NCBI RefSeq assembly: GCF_026151335.1
Contig: NZ_JAMQPP010000001.1
Reading direction: 5' to 3' (one strand)
DNA length: 64,000 nt
Source: Leptospira_A soteropolitanensis
GTDB taxonomy: Bacteria; Spirochaetota; Leptospiria; Leptospirales; Leptospiraceae
The translations under genes and the position numbers were made by a program. Each line of letters begins with the position of its first letter. Position 1 is the first letter of the stretch. The notes below the pieces were generated by a model. That model did not search any database. It was not told the origin of the DNA and saw nothing but the letters and a program-made list of their open reading frames with translations. Positions 9,038-17,977 of the stretch are shown in pieces.

Positions 9038-10849
9038 TTAAGGTTCCAAAATAATTTTTATGGAAGTATTAGTTGGAAGAGAAGATCCCGCTTTTGGTTC
9101 CTGGGATTTCACAAATCCAGAACCTTCTATTTTATATTCTTGCTGTAGTTGTTTTAAAATTTGAATGGTTTCAGAAGCTGTAAATCCGGTTAGGTCAGGC
9201 ATTACTTTGGGATCGAGTTTAAAGATTTTATTTTTTTCTCCTTTCAATCGATACACAAGTGCCTTCTCACTTTTTTCCACAATAGGTATGATACTTTCTA
9301 CCACCTCACGAAAGACAGGTGCTGCGATTCCACCACCAGTATGGGATTCTCCACCAGGTTCATCAAAAACAATGAGACCTACATACTTAGGTTTCTCAGC
9401 AGGAAAAAAACCTAAGAAACTTGCCGTAAAAAGACCGGCTTGGTAACCCGCACCTGCTTTTGCCTTTTGTGAAGTACCTGTTTTTCCAGCGATAAAGTAG
9501 TTTTCTAAATACGCTTTTTTCCCTGTTCCTTGTGAAACGGCTTTTCCCATCGCATTTAATGTTTTTTTAGCAGCCCCTTCTTTAATTCCAAGTAGTTCAT
9601 TTTTGATCGAAAATTCATGAACCAGTTCTCCATAAGAATTGGTGATTTGAGACACAACGGAAGGTTCAAATAAAATCCCGCCATTTACAACGGCAGCAGC
9701 AGCGGTGATGAGTTGGATGGGTGTGACGGAAAGTCCTTGGCCTATGGATAAAAAGTAAGGAGTACTTTTATTCCATTTGTTTAAGGGAGGCAAGTATCCC
9801 TTGGCTTCGTGGATGGAAAAGTTTGTTCGTTTTCCAAATTTAAATTTTTCCATATAATTATAGTAAGTTGCTTCATCAATTTTTTGGGCAGCTTTGATGA
9901 TTCCAACGTTACAAGAGTATTGTAAAATTTCATCTAAATTGACATGACCATGATTGTCAGTGCAACGAATGATGGTTTTTCCAATTTCAATATAACCGGG
10001 GCAATGGAATCTTTCTCCTGGAAGGATTTTTCCTTCATTAAGTAACATAAGGGCTATGAAAATTTTCATTGTCGATCCCGGTTCGTAAACATGACGAATT
10101 GACCAATTGGTATGAGATTCCAAAGGAAAATCTTGAAAATGGTTGGGATCAAAATTGGGGAAAGATGCCATAGCCAAAATTTTTCCCGTTTCCGTATCCA
10201 TAATCATACCGATTCCATGTTTGGAAGCAGTTTGGATAAAAGCCTTTTGTAATGATTTTTCCAATCGGTATTGAATAATACTATCGATTGTTAGGTGTAT
10301 ATTGTTTCCTTTACTTGATTCTGCATCGGGAGTGGATAATAACTCCAAATTGAATAACATCTCAAGGCCTGAGAGTGCTTTGTCGTCATCATAACCAGTA
10401 AATCCAAGTAAACTTGCGGCCAAACTTCCTTGTGGATAAATTCGTTTGTATTCTTTTTCAACGCGAACACCAGGAAGAGACAAAGCTTTGATTTTTTCGG
10501 CTTTTGAAAGTTCAATTTCTCTTTTTAATAGAAAATAATTTTGTTTTTCCCTTATGGTTTCGATGAGTTTGTTTGGAGTGATCCCAAGAATAGGGCCTAA
10601 CTCTTGTGCAGTGAGATCTGGGTCATAAATATTTGTTGGGTCAATTCCAACCGTTGCGGACTCACGAGAAATTGCCAATTCAATCCCTCGTCTGTCGTAA
10701 ATGGTTCCCCGTTGGACATACTTACTCGATTTTAAATTGATGATATTATCGTTAAAATAAGTAAGATAAATGACCCGAAAGAGTAAAATCACAAAAAGGG
10801 AGAGGATAAAAAGAATAATATACTTAAAACGTTGTTTGTATTCTGTCAT
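9038..10849 (-). CDS. Class B penicillin-binding protein with PASTA domain (FtsI/SpoVD type)
   Basis: This is a peptidoglycan transpeptidase of septal or elongation type, anchored in the inner membrane. An N-terminal signal anchor lies at about residues 8-30, followed by the dimerisation domain (RGTIYDRRG) and the transpeptidase domain with active-site S259 in STMK, S312-C-N and K456-T-G. The C-terminal 55 residues (VMPDLTGFTASE onward) form one PASTA repeat, as in SpoVD-like proteins. FtsI is the likely role, but PBP2 or SpoVD-like functions are not excluded. It lies between lepB, two bases upstream, and the DUF115 gene, which abuts it. Confidence 0.93.
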   Translation of the reverse strand: MTEYKQRFKYIILFILSLFVILLFRVIYLTYFNDNIINLKSSKYVQRGTIYDRRGIELAISRESATVGIDPTNIYDPDLTAQELGPILGITPNKLIETIREKQNYFLLKREIELSKAEKIKALSLPGVRVEKEYKRIYPQGSLAASLLGFTGYDDDKALSGLEMLFNLELLSTPDAESSKGNNIHLTIDSIIQYRLEKSLQKAFIQTASKHGIGMIMDTETGKILAMASFPNFDPNHFQDFPLESHTNWSIRHVYEPGSTMKIFIALMLLNEGKILPGERFHCPGYIEIGKTIIRCTDNHGHVNLDEILQYSCNVGIIKAAQKIDEATYYNYMEKFKFGKRTNFSIHEAKGYLPPLNKWNKSTPYFLSIGQGLSVTPIQLITAAAAVVNGGILFEPSVVSQITNSYGELVHEFSIKNELLGIKEGAAKKTLNAMGKAVSQGTGKKAYLENYFIAGKTGTSQKAKAGAGYQAGLFTASFLGFFPAEKPKYVGLIVFDEPGGESHTGGGIAAPVFREVVESIIPIVEKSEKALVYRLKGEKNKIFKLDPKVMPDLTGFTASETIQILKQLQQEYKIEGSGFVKSQEPKAGSSLPTNTSIKIILEP

Positions 10850-10851
10850 CG

Positions 10852-11457
10852 TTAGAAATAAAAGATCACTTTGCCTTTGATTTTCTCAACAGGGACAAGT
10901 CCGAACGACCGAGAGTCTGTCGAATATTGTCTGTTGTCTCCTAGAAGTAGATAATAACCTGGAGGTATTCTTCCTTGTTTGTCCATAGCAAGAAATGGTG
11001 AGTTATGGCGATTGAGAAATATCGAAGTGCTTGGTTCACTTGTATAGGTTCCTTTCGGAAGATAGTTTTCTAACAACTCTTTGGAATCAATTAAGACTCT
11101 TCCAGATTCAATGGAATAAAATTCCCCTGGTAAACCAATCACTCGTTTGACGACTAATTCATCTTCTTGGCTGACAAATAAAACCAAATCTAATTTATCG
11201 ATTTTGGGATCTGTATAAAGGAGTGGTGTTCCAAAAAATTTGGCAGAAATTGCATATCCACCTTTCCAAACAAAAACCACCGACCCATGTTCTAAGGTTG
11301 GGTACATGGAATTTCCTTGGATGGAATAAATTTGGAATAAAAAGATACGCATAAATAAGAGGAAACAGAGAAAGAAAAAGATGAGAAGGCTACGACGAGT
11401 GTAACGTTTGAATTTGACCCAGAGGCGGGAGACTTTAGTTTCTGTTTCCATATCCAT
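10852..11457 (-). CDS. lepB: Signal peptidase I
   Basis: Removes signal peptides from secreted proteins at the outer face of the inner membrane. One N-terminal transmembrane helix (LLIFFFLCFLLFMRIFLF) is followed by the catalytic Ser in IQGNSMYPTL, the catalytic Lys in VVKRVIGLPGE, and box E, GDNRQYSTDSRSFG. About 200 residues is usual. The frame also allows TTG at 11460 and ATG at 11451; none has a clear ribosome site, and I chose ATG 11457. It is the first gene of the leftward lepB-PBP-DUF115 cluster and is divergent from thrC. Confidence 0.93.
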   Translation of the reverse strand: MDMETETKVSRLWVKFKRYTRRSLLIFFFLCFLLFMRIFLFQIYSIQGNSMYPTLEHGSVVFVWKGGYAISAKFFGTPLLYTDPKIDKLDLVLFVSQEDELVVKRVIGLPGEFYSIESGRVLIDSKELLENYLPKGTYTSEPSTSIFLNRHNSPFLAMDKQGRIPPGYYLLLGDNRQYSTDSRSFGLVPVEKIKGKVIFYF

Positions 11458-11546
11458 CAAAAAACGATAAAAATCATTCGTGCATTTTTCCCCTTTCTCA
11501 AGAATGGAAAAGGAACTTTCCGTAAATCTGAAGCCTAGAGAAGTCT

Positions 11547-12893
11547 ATGTCACTTACAAAATATCAATTCCGAGCGCAGTTTCGATGTACCAACGAATCT
11601 TGTCGCAAAACCTATCCCCTCCACCAAGTGATTTATTCCTGCGAGTCTTGCGGGGAACTTTTGAATGTCGAACATGATATAGACAGCCTCAAACAGGTTT
11701 CGGCAAAAGATTGGAAGTCAGAGTTTGAAACTCGGTTCCGTTCTAGCCAGTTTCCGAATGCTTCGGGGGTTTGGGGGAAAAAGGAATGGGTCCTGCCGGG
11801 AATTCAGGATCAAAATATCATCACATCCGGGGAAGGAACCACCCATTTGTATGATGCTTCCCGATTTGCTAAGGATTTGGGACTCGGAAGCCTTCATGTC
11901 AAACAATGCGGAGTTTCGCATACAGGCTCTTTTAAAGATTTAGGAATGACGGTTCTTGTGAGCCAGGTCAAACAAATGATCGCGGACGGAGTACCCATCC
12001 AAGCAGTCGCCTGTGCTTCGACTGGAGATACCTCTGCGGCTCTTGCTTCCTATGCGGCCAAGGCAGGAATTCCTTCTATTATTTTATTGCCAGCTAACAA
12101 AGTATCAACGGCTCAGCTCATCCAACCAGTGTCCAATGGGGCTCTTGTGTTGGCACTCGAAACGGACTTTGATGGTTGTATGGCAGTGGTGAAAGAACTC
12201 ACCAAAGAAAAATCGATTTATCTTGCAAACTCAATGAATTCACTGCGAATCGAAGGGCAAAAAACCATTTCGATTGAGATTACTCAACAGTTAGGTTGGG
12301 AAGTTCCTGATTGGATTGTGATTCCTGGTGGCAATTTAGGAAATGTTTCTGCTCTTGGTATGGGATTTGAGATGATGTTGGAACTTGGACTCATCAATAA
12401 ATTACCAAGAATTATTTTGGCTCAGGCAAAAAATGCAAGTCCTCTATATGAATCGTTTAAGAAAGGTTTTGCGGACTTCTCTCCTGTGACTGCAGAAAAA
12501 ACTTTAGCCTCTGCGATCCAAATCGGTGATCCTGTTTCTGTAAAAAAAGCCATTCGTGTTTTAAAGAAATTCAACGGTGTTGTGGAAGTGGCTTCGGAAG
12601 AGGAGTTGGCCAATGCAGCTGCTCGTGGTGATTTGTATGGACTTTATAATGATCCGCATACAGGAGTAGCACTTGCCGCACTTTTGAAATCAGTGGAATC
12701 AGGTGTGGTGGGGAAAGGTGAGTCAGTGGTTGTGATTTCCACTGCAAATGGACTCAAGTTCACTGAATTTAAACTCGCCTTTCATGAAGGGAAAATCCCT
12801 AACATTGATGAGAAACTAAAAAACAGAATCCAATCTTGCAAACCGAACTTAAGTGGAGTGATGGAAATCCTAGGTAAACAACTGAAGAAATGA
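11547..12893 (+). CDS. thrC: Threonine synthase
   Basis: This PLP enzyme converts O-phosphohomoserine to threonine, the last step of the pathway. It has an N-terminal Cys-rich segment (RCTNESCRKTYPLHQVIYSCESCG), as in the archaeal/plant-like class, then the PLP lysine in HTGSFKDLGM, and the glycine-rich phosphate loop VIPGGNLGNVSALG. The 448-residue length fits. The ATG at 11547 keeps the Cys cluster close to the N-terminus. It is divergent from lepB; the next gene begins 53 bases downstream and may share its transcript. Confidence 0.93.
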   Translation: MSLTKYQFRAQFRCTNESCRKTYPLHQVIYSCESCGELLNVEHDIDSLKQVSAKDWKSEFETRFRSSQFPNASGVWGKKEWVLPGIQDQNIITSGEGTTHLYDASRFAKDLGLGSLHVKQCGVSHTGSFKDLGMTVLVSQVKQMIADGVPIQAVACASTGDTSAALASYAAKAGIPSIILLPANKVSTAQLIQPVSNGALVLALETDFDGCMAVVKELTKEKSIYLANSMNSLRIEGQKTISIEITQQLGWEVPDWIVIPGGNLGNVSALGMGFEMMLELGLINKLPRIILAQAKNASPLYESFKKGFADFSPVTAEKTLASAIQIGDPVSVKKAIRVLKKFNGVVEVASEEELANAAARGDLYGLYNDPHTGVALAALLKSVESGVVGKGESVVVISTANGLKFTEFKLAFHEGKIPNIDEKLKNRIQSCKPNLSGVMEILGKQLKK

Positions 12894-12946
12894 TAATTCG
12901 CTAGACAAATCCCCTACATGTTGGCAAATTTTTTCAGTTTACCGGT

Positions 12947-13657
12947 ATGTCCCAAGAGATCCAACTAACTCCTCAGTTTTGCGCCTCTGTGGATCATGCT
13001 GTGGAGTTTGGGAAAAAGATTTCGATGATCACTTATGTGATGGGGGATATTGGCGAAGCCAAGCTGAAGTACATTCTGACTCGTATTTTGGGTTCTCTCG
13101 GTTGTGAAGATTTGATGGAACTTTTTTATACAGCCGCTAAGGAACTCATTGTGAATTCTACCAAGGCGGCAATCAAACGAATCATTTTCGAAGAACTTAA
13201 ACTCAACATTCAAAATTTGAAAGATTATGAAGAGGGAATGAAATTTTTTAAGTCCAGCTTAAATGAACGAAAGTTTCCATCCTATAAAAAGAAAATGAAG
13301 GAATCTGGGCTCTTTGTAAAGATCACTTGCATTTACAAAAAGGATAAAATCGACCTGGAAGTAAGAAATAATTTCCCATTATTGCCAGTAGAAGCGGAAC
13401 GAGTAAAAGAAAAGTTTATAAATGCGAAAAAATATGATAATCTATTTGAGTTCTTTATGGAACACGGAGATAGTACGGAAGGTGCAGGAATGGGAATCAC
13501 AATGGTAGAAATATTATTGTCTCAGTCTGGCTTCGATCGTCGATTGCTCTCTATATATTCATCAGAAAGGAAAAAGGAAACAGTAGCGCGTGTGGAAGTA
13601 AATTTAAGTGGGTTATCTAAATCTGCTGAGACACATGAACAATTGTTTATAGAATAA
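12947..13657 (+). CDS. GHKL (HATPase_c) ATP-binding protein
   Basis: The 236-residue cytoplasmic protein resembles the ATP-binding fold of histidine kinases and anti-sigma kinases. An N-box-like segment lies at about residues 62-74 (AAKELIVNSTKAA) and a G-box at about 175-190 (GDSTEGAGMGITMVEILL). I see no dimerisation/phosphoacceptor domain and no phosphoacceptor His, so it is not a complete sensor kinase. It may be an anti-sigma-type or orphan ATPase. Its stop overlaps the next start (TAATG), so the pair is probably made together. Confidence 0.75.
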   Translation: MSQEIQLTPQFCASVDHAVEFGKKISMITYVMGDIGEAKLKYILTRILGSLGCEDLMELFYTAAKELIVNSTKAAIKRIIFEELKLNIQNLKDYEEGMKFFKSSLNERKFPSYKKKMKESGLFVKITCIYKKDKIDLEVRNNFPLLPVEAERVKEKFINAKKYDNLFEFFMEHGDSTEGAGMGITMVEILLSQSGFDRRLLSIYSSERKKETVARVEVNLSGLSKSAETHEQLFIE

Positions 13658-14817
13658 TGTCCGAATTAAACTCAAAAGCCGAACAACTCAAACGACAAGC
13701 AGACTTAATGGGTCTGACCAGAGAAGCCGTATTTACGGATGAACAAGCCAAAGAAGTTCTTCAAGGTAAAATTACAGATGGTTATCTCGTAAAAGTAAAA
13801 ATCGACTTGGACAGTTTGAACGGAATGGTTCTCATTCTAGTTTCATCCATTCGAAAACATATCATGGAACTATATGCTGTTGTGGGAACTTCTCCTACTT
13901 TTCGAAGGATTCGAACCTTCGCAGACCATGTACAGATTTCCACAGACTTGGGGGATATTGGAAAGTCCGGTGGTTATGATCCGGCGATTTCTGAAAACAT
14001 TGGTCGAGCGGTTCATAGGGCTTTCACCAAAGAGAAGTTAGAGGAACTTCTTCCTCTCTGGCAAAAAAAAGATCCTTCTCATATTTCCGAACTTTTAGAA
14101 AACCCGATTCTTATGGCAACTAAAGGAAGAAATATTAAACTCCAAGCAGAGGTAGATAAACTATCAACTGCAAAGTTTCGATATGAAAATCCGATGAAAG
14201 GGGTGATTTTACCCATTCCTAAACCAGATGATGAAGCCGCCACTGCTCAAGATACTTCTATTCCAGGAATCTCCACCGAACCAGCAAAAGGTGAGTTATC
14301 TTCCCTCGAACGTCAAATCGCTCAATACCGAACCTCTTTTCCAAAAGAATTGAATATGAAAACGGTGATATCTCCTATCAACGGTGTGGAGTTTGATAAT
14401 TTAGTAGAAGGTATGGAAATTTTATTCCGTGTCCCTACTGAAACTCCAGAAGGCCTAACGAATGCCCAAATCCTTGGTTTAATTGATGAAGAAGGAAAAA
14501 TTTCAAAAGATCCAGTTGTTGGAAAATTTTTAGGAATTGCTGGAAGCAAAACAGAATATCATATTTTTGCGGAAGGACCGAACCAATATTTGCTTCATTC
14601 TGTGGAAGAACATCCTGTAAAAGTGGCCATTCCAAAGCCGGCAGGTATGACAGGTGGAACCAGTAAAGGTTCCGCAGCACAAAATACTAAGAAAAAAGGT
14701 GGAAGCGCGCAGGCTCAAGAGTCCAAGTCTTCTGGCACCAACTTGTTTATGTTAATGGGGGCTTTTGTAACGATTGTCCTTCTGGGAGTGTTGCTATTTG
14801 TGATGGTGATCTTGTAA
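13657..14817 (+). CDS. C-tail-anchored protein coupled to the GHKL ATPase
   Basis: I do not recognise this 386-residue protein. About residues 1-175 form one globular region (YLVKVKIDLDSLNGMVLILVSS), and about 205-330 a second (PKELNMKTVISPINGVEFDN). A Gly/Ser/Lys/Gln-rich linker and a single C-terminal transmembrane helix (about 363-386, LFMLMGAFVTIVLLGVLLFVM) follow. With no signal peptide, it is a predicted tail-anchored protein with both domains in the cytoplasm. The ATG shares a base with the stop of the GHKL ATPase gene. It may be that protein's membrane partner; this is inference from context only. Confidence 0.75.
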   Translation: MSELNSKAEQLKRQADLMGLTREAVFTDEQAKEVLQGKITDGYLVKVKIDLDSLNGMVLILVSSIRKHIMELYAVVGTSPTFRRIRTFADHVQISTDLGDIGKSGGYDPAISENIGRAVHRAFTKEKLEELLPLWQKKDPSHISELLENPILMATKGRNIKLQAEVDKLSTAKFRYENPMKGVILPIPKPDDEAATAQDTSIPGISTEPAKGELSSLERQIAQYRTSFPKELNMKTVISPINGVEFDNLVEGMEILFRVPTETPEGLTNAQILGLIDEEGKISKDPVVGKFLGIAGSKTEYHIFAEGPNQYLLHSVEEHPVKVAIPKPAGMTGGTSKGSAAQNTKKKGGSAQAQESKSSGTNLFMLMGAFVTIVLLGVLLFVMVIL

Positions 14818-14826
14818 AAGATCACC
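14805..14826. terminator. Hairpin over two convergent stop codons
   Basis: A perfect 9-bp stem (GGTGATCTT at 14805-14813, AAGATCACC at 14818-14826) with a GTAA loop contains the stop codons of the convergent tail-anchored-protein gene and leuS. It could end transcription from both sides, although no long T-run follows on either strand. Confidence 0.5.
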
Positions 14827-17425
14827 CAGCCACAACAATATTAACGAGTTTGCCCTTCACATAAATTTCTTTTTTGATTTCTTTCCCTTCCCAAAATGGT
14901 TTAGCTTTTTCAACTTCCTTGGCAAGAGCCAAAACTTCTTTTTCTTCGATGTCTCTTGGAGCCAGAAATTCCCCACGCATTTTACCATTCACTTGGATCA
15001 CAATTGTGATATTGGCATCCACCAAATACTTATCATCCCATTTTGGATATGGATGATAAGTTAGAGATTCTTTATATCCAAGTTTTTCCCAAAGTTCTTC
15101 TGCTAAATGAGGGGCAAAGGGAGAAAGAGCTAGAACAAATGTCTCTAAAACTTTTTTTGGTTTTCTTGGATTACTTGTGAATTCATTCACAAAAATCATC
15201 ATTTGCGAGACTGCTGTGTTGAATGAGAAGTGATCAATATCGTCCTTTACTTTTTTAATCGTACGATGAAGGGTTTTGAGTTCTGCTTCATTAGGTTCGA
15301 TATCCTCTATAAAGAAGGATTCATTTTCACCTGAATGGAATAGTCTCCATACTCGATTTAAAAATCGAAACACTCCATCCACACCGTTTTTACTCCAAGG
15401 TTTGGACATCTCAAACGGTCCCATAAACATTTCAAAAAGTCTTAACGTATCGGCACCATATTCTGAAACAACATCATCTGGATTGACAACATTGCCTCTT
15501 GACTTAGACATTTTACCTTTGTCTTCGCCGAGGATAAGACCTTGGTGGACTAATTTTTTAAATGGTTCTGGGGAAGAGACATGACCTAAATCAAACAGGA
15601 TTTTATGCCAAAACCTAGAGTATAGCAAGTGTAATACAGCATGTTCTGCCCCACCCACATAGACTTCCACAGGCATCCATGCTTTTTCAAGTTCTGGATC
15701 AATGAGTTTGTCGTTATTTCTTGGGTCAATGTAACGAAGGTAATAATAACAAGATCCAGCCCACTGAGGCATAGTATTGGTTTCTCTTTTACCCACTTCA
15801 CCCGTTATAGGATCTGTATAAACAAGCCAATCCTTAGCTAAGGCAAGAGGGGATTCACCCGTACCAGAAGGTTTGAATTCTTCTAGGTCAGGTAAGACTA
15901 AAGGAAGTTCTGCATCGGAAAGTGCTTTCGGTGTTCCATCAGGAAAGTGAACCAGAGGGATGGGTTCTCCCCAATAACGTTGTCTTGCAAAAAGCCAATC
16001 ACGTAGTTTAAATTGGACTTTTTTACGACCAATGCCTTTTCCTTCGGCCCAAGTGGACATGGTTTGAAAAGCATCTTTATAAGATTTACCATCTAACTTA
16101 ACTTCTGCGGAAGAGGAATTGATACAAACAGAATCTTTCGAATCAAAAGCAAGGTTTGGTTCCATCTTTCCGTCGATAACTTGTTTGATCGGAAGTTGGA
16201 ACTTTACAGCAAAATCATAGTCTCTTTGGTCATGGGCAGGAACGGCCATAATAGCACCGGTCCCATAAGAGATTAAAACATAATCGGATATGTAAATCGG
16301 AACCTTAACAGAAGGATCAGTTGGCAAACTAGCATAGGATCCCGTAAAAACTCCGGTTTTATCTTTATTTAATTCAGTTCGTTCTAAATCACTTTTTAAA
16401 GAACAATCTTTTTGGTATTTTTCGACAGCAGATTTTTGTTCTGCCGTAGTAAGCTCTGCCACAAGCGGATGTTCCGGGGCAAGGACAAGGTAAGTGGCAC
16501 CAAAAATAGTATCTGGTCTTGTTGTATAAACAGTGATGTCTTTTGATACAGAAGGAACGTAGAAACTGAGCTCTAATCCCTCTGATTTTCCAATCCAGTT
16601 TCTTTGCATTTCCAAAGTGGATGTGGGCCATTCACAAAGAGAAAGATCGTTTAGCAAACGTTCGGCGTAGGCCGTGATGCGCATCATATATTGGCGCATG
16701 GGTTTTCTTTCTACAGAATACCCTTTAGAGGTCCATTCTTCTACTTCTTCATTGGCAAGGACGGTTCCAAGAGCTTCACACCAGTTGACTGGTATATTGG
16801 CCTCATACACCAATCGAAAATGCGATAAAATGTCTTCTTTTTCTTTGCGTGACTTTGCCTTCCAATCGGCAGCAGAGAATTGAATTCCTTTAGGGAGTTC
16901 CTTTCCTTCAAAAAATACAGAACCTTCCGATTCCAATGTTTTGATGAGCTCTGCAATTGGGAGGGCTTTGTTTAATTTCCTGTCAAAGTAGGAATTGTAG
17001 ATTTGAAGGAAAATCCACTGGGTCCAACGGTAATAATCGGGATGAGTGGTGGAGATTTCTCTTTCCCAGTCATAAGAAAGCCCAAGACTTTTGATTTGGC
17101 GACGGAAAGTATCAATATTGTTCTTTGTTGTCGTACGCGGGTGGATACCCGTCGTCATTGCATATCGTTCTGCAGGTAAACCAAAGGCGTCCCAACCCAT
17201 AGGATGGAGCACTTCAAATCCTTCCATTCGTTTGAGTCTGGAAATAATGTCGGTAGCTGTGTATCCTTCAGGGTGGCCTACGTGCAGGCCAGCGCCACTT
17301 GGGTAAGGAAACATGTCTAAACAATAGTATTTAGGTTTGGTTGAGTGTGAGTTTGTGCGAAAGGTCTGGTGGTCGTCCCAGTGTTTTTGCCATTTTTGTT
17401 CAATATCTTGGAATGGATAATTCAT
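14822..17425 (-). CDS. leuS: Leucine--tRNA ligase
   Basis: This class I synthetase charges tRNA-Leu. The HIGH-type motif appears in PYPSGAGLHVGHPEG (about residues 37-51), the editing (CP1) domain includes TGVFTGSYASLPTD and GTGAIMAVPAHDQRD, and the KMSKS loop is intact (GKMSKSRGNVVNPDD). The anticodon-binding domain and the C-terminal VQVNGKMRGEF domain follow. The 867-residue length is usual. The ATG at 17425 is well placed. The small zinc-ribbon gene lies 28 bases upstream on the same strand. Confidence 0.97.
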   Translation of the reverse strand: MNYPFQDIEQKWQKHWDDHQTFRTNSHSTKPKYYCLDMFPYPSGAGLHVGHPEGYTATDIISRLKRMEGFEVLHPMGWDAFGLPAERYAMTTGIHPRTTTKNNIDTFRRQIKSLGLSYDWEREISTTHPDYYRWTQWIFLQIYNSYFDRKLNKALPIAELIKTLESEGSVFFEGKELPKGIQFSAADWKAKSRKEKEDILSHFRLVYEANIPVNWCEALGTVLANEEVEEWTSKGYSVERKPMRQYMMRITAYAERLLNDLSLCEWPTSTLEMQRNWIGKSEGLELSFYVPSVSKDITVYTTRPDTIFGATYLVLAPEHPLVAELTTAEQKSAVEKYQKDCSLKSDLERTELNKDKTGVFTGSYASLPTDPSVKVPIYISDYVLISYGTGAIMAVPAHDQRDYDFAVKFQLPIKQVIDGKMEPNLAFDSKDSVCINSSSAEVKLDGKSYKDAFQTMSTWAEGKGIGRKKVQFKLRDWLFARQRYWGEPIPLVHFPDGTPKALSDAELPLVLPDLEEFKPSGTGESPLALAKDWLVYTDPITGEVGKRETNTMPQWAGSCYYYLRYIDPRNNDKLIDPELEKAWMPVEVYVGGAEHAVLHLLYSRFWHKILFDLGHVSSPEPFKKLVHQGLILGEDKGKMSKSRGNVVNPDDVVSEYGADTLRLFEMFMGPFEMSKPWSKNGVDGVFRFLNRVWRLFHSGENESFFIEDIEPNEAELKTLHRTIKKVKDDIDHFSFNTAVSQMMIFVNEFTSNPRKPKKVLETFVLALSPFAPHLAEELWEKLGYKESLTYHPYPKWDDKYLVDANITIVIQVNGKMRGEFLAPRDIEEKEVLALAKEVEKAKPFWEGKEIKKEIYVKGKLVNIVVAG

Positions 17426-17453
17426 CGACTAACGTAGAGAAAGTGTAGTAATT

Positions 17454-17678
17454 CTACTTTCTCACGGAGTCGATGATTTTTACAAGCTTTTTGAAACTCT
17501 TCGAGAGACAAACTTTACAGAGATTGTATTGGTAAAGGTTTGTGACGGATCCACATTCCGCACAAGGTTTAAGATTGTTGATTTTCACATTCATAAAGTC
17601 TGCAGTATTAATCTTTGTATTGCATTCGAGCATTCTATATTTACCTGTATGAGTCCGCTTATCGACAGTGCTGTTCAT
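17454..17678 (-). CDS. Small zinc-ribbon-like protein
   Basis: This short protein (about 74 residues) carries a CxxC-x11-CxxC pattern (CAECGSVTNLYQYNLCKVC), typical of a structural zinc ribbon, and a basic C-terminus (SFKKLVKIIDSVRK). The function is unknown. The frame is also open to TTG 17714, and an internal ATG lies at 17633; I chose ATG 17678, preceded by GGGAAG, but the start is uncertain. It lies just upstream of leuS on the same strand, where the region would otherwise be non-coding. Confidence 0.55.
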   Translation of the reverse strand: MNSTVDKRTHTGKYRMLECNTKINTADFMNVKINNLKPCAECGSVTNLYQYNLCKVCLSKSFKKLVKIIDSVRK

Positions 17679-17891
17679 AACTTCCCGAAATTCCCAAAAA
17701 TGAGGGTCGGGCAAACACTACGATGAAGTTACTTTATATGAAACATGCCCTTTGGGGTCAAAAAAAATTAGGATGTACGCTCAAAAAGATAAGTAAAAAT
17801 TTGTCAGAATTTTTTCTAATCGGTGCAATATAGTTGGAACGAAAATGAAAATAAAAAAAATATAACTGTTATGGAAAAAACTGAAAAATCG

Positions 17892-17955
17892 TTGTTAGGC
17901 GATATTTTTTCTGATAAATGCCCGTTATTAGTCATATATATTTTGTTAGGCGATA
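17892..17955. promoter_or_regulatory. Twin 13-bp direct repeat upstream of the ABC exporter operon
   Basis: TTGTTAGGCGATA occurs at 17892-17904 and again, identical, at 17943-17955, 51 bases apart. That is close to five helical turns, so both copies face the same side of the DNA. The second copy ends 22 bases before the ATPase start codon. The pair probably binds a regulator; which one is unknown. The remainder of the 17679-17977 gap is AT-rich, with no further structure seen. Confidence 0.4.
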
Positions 17956-17977
17956 GAATCTTTGGGGGAAAAACCTA

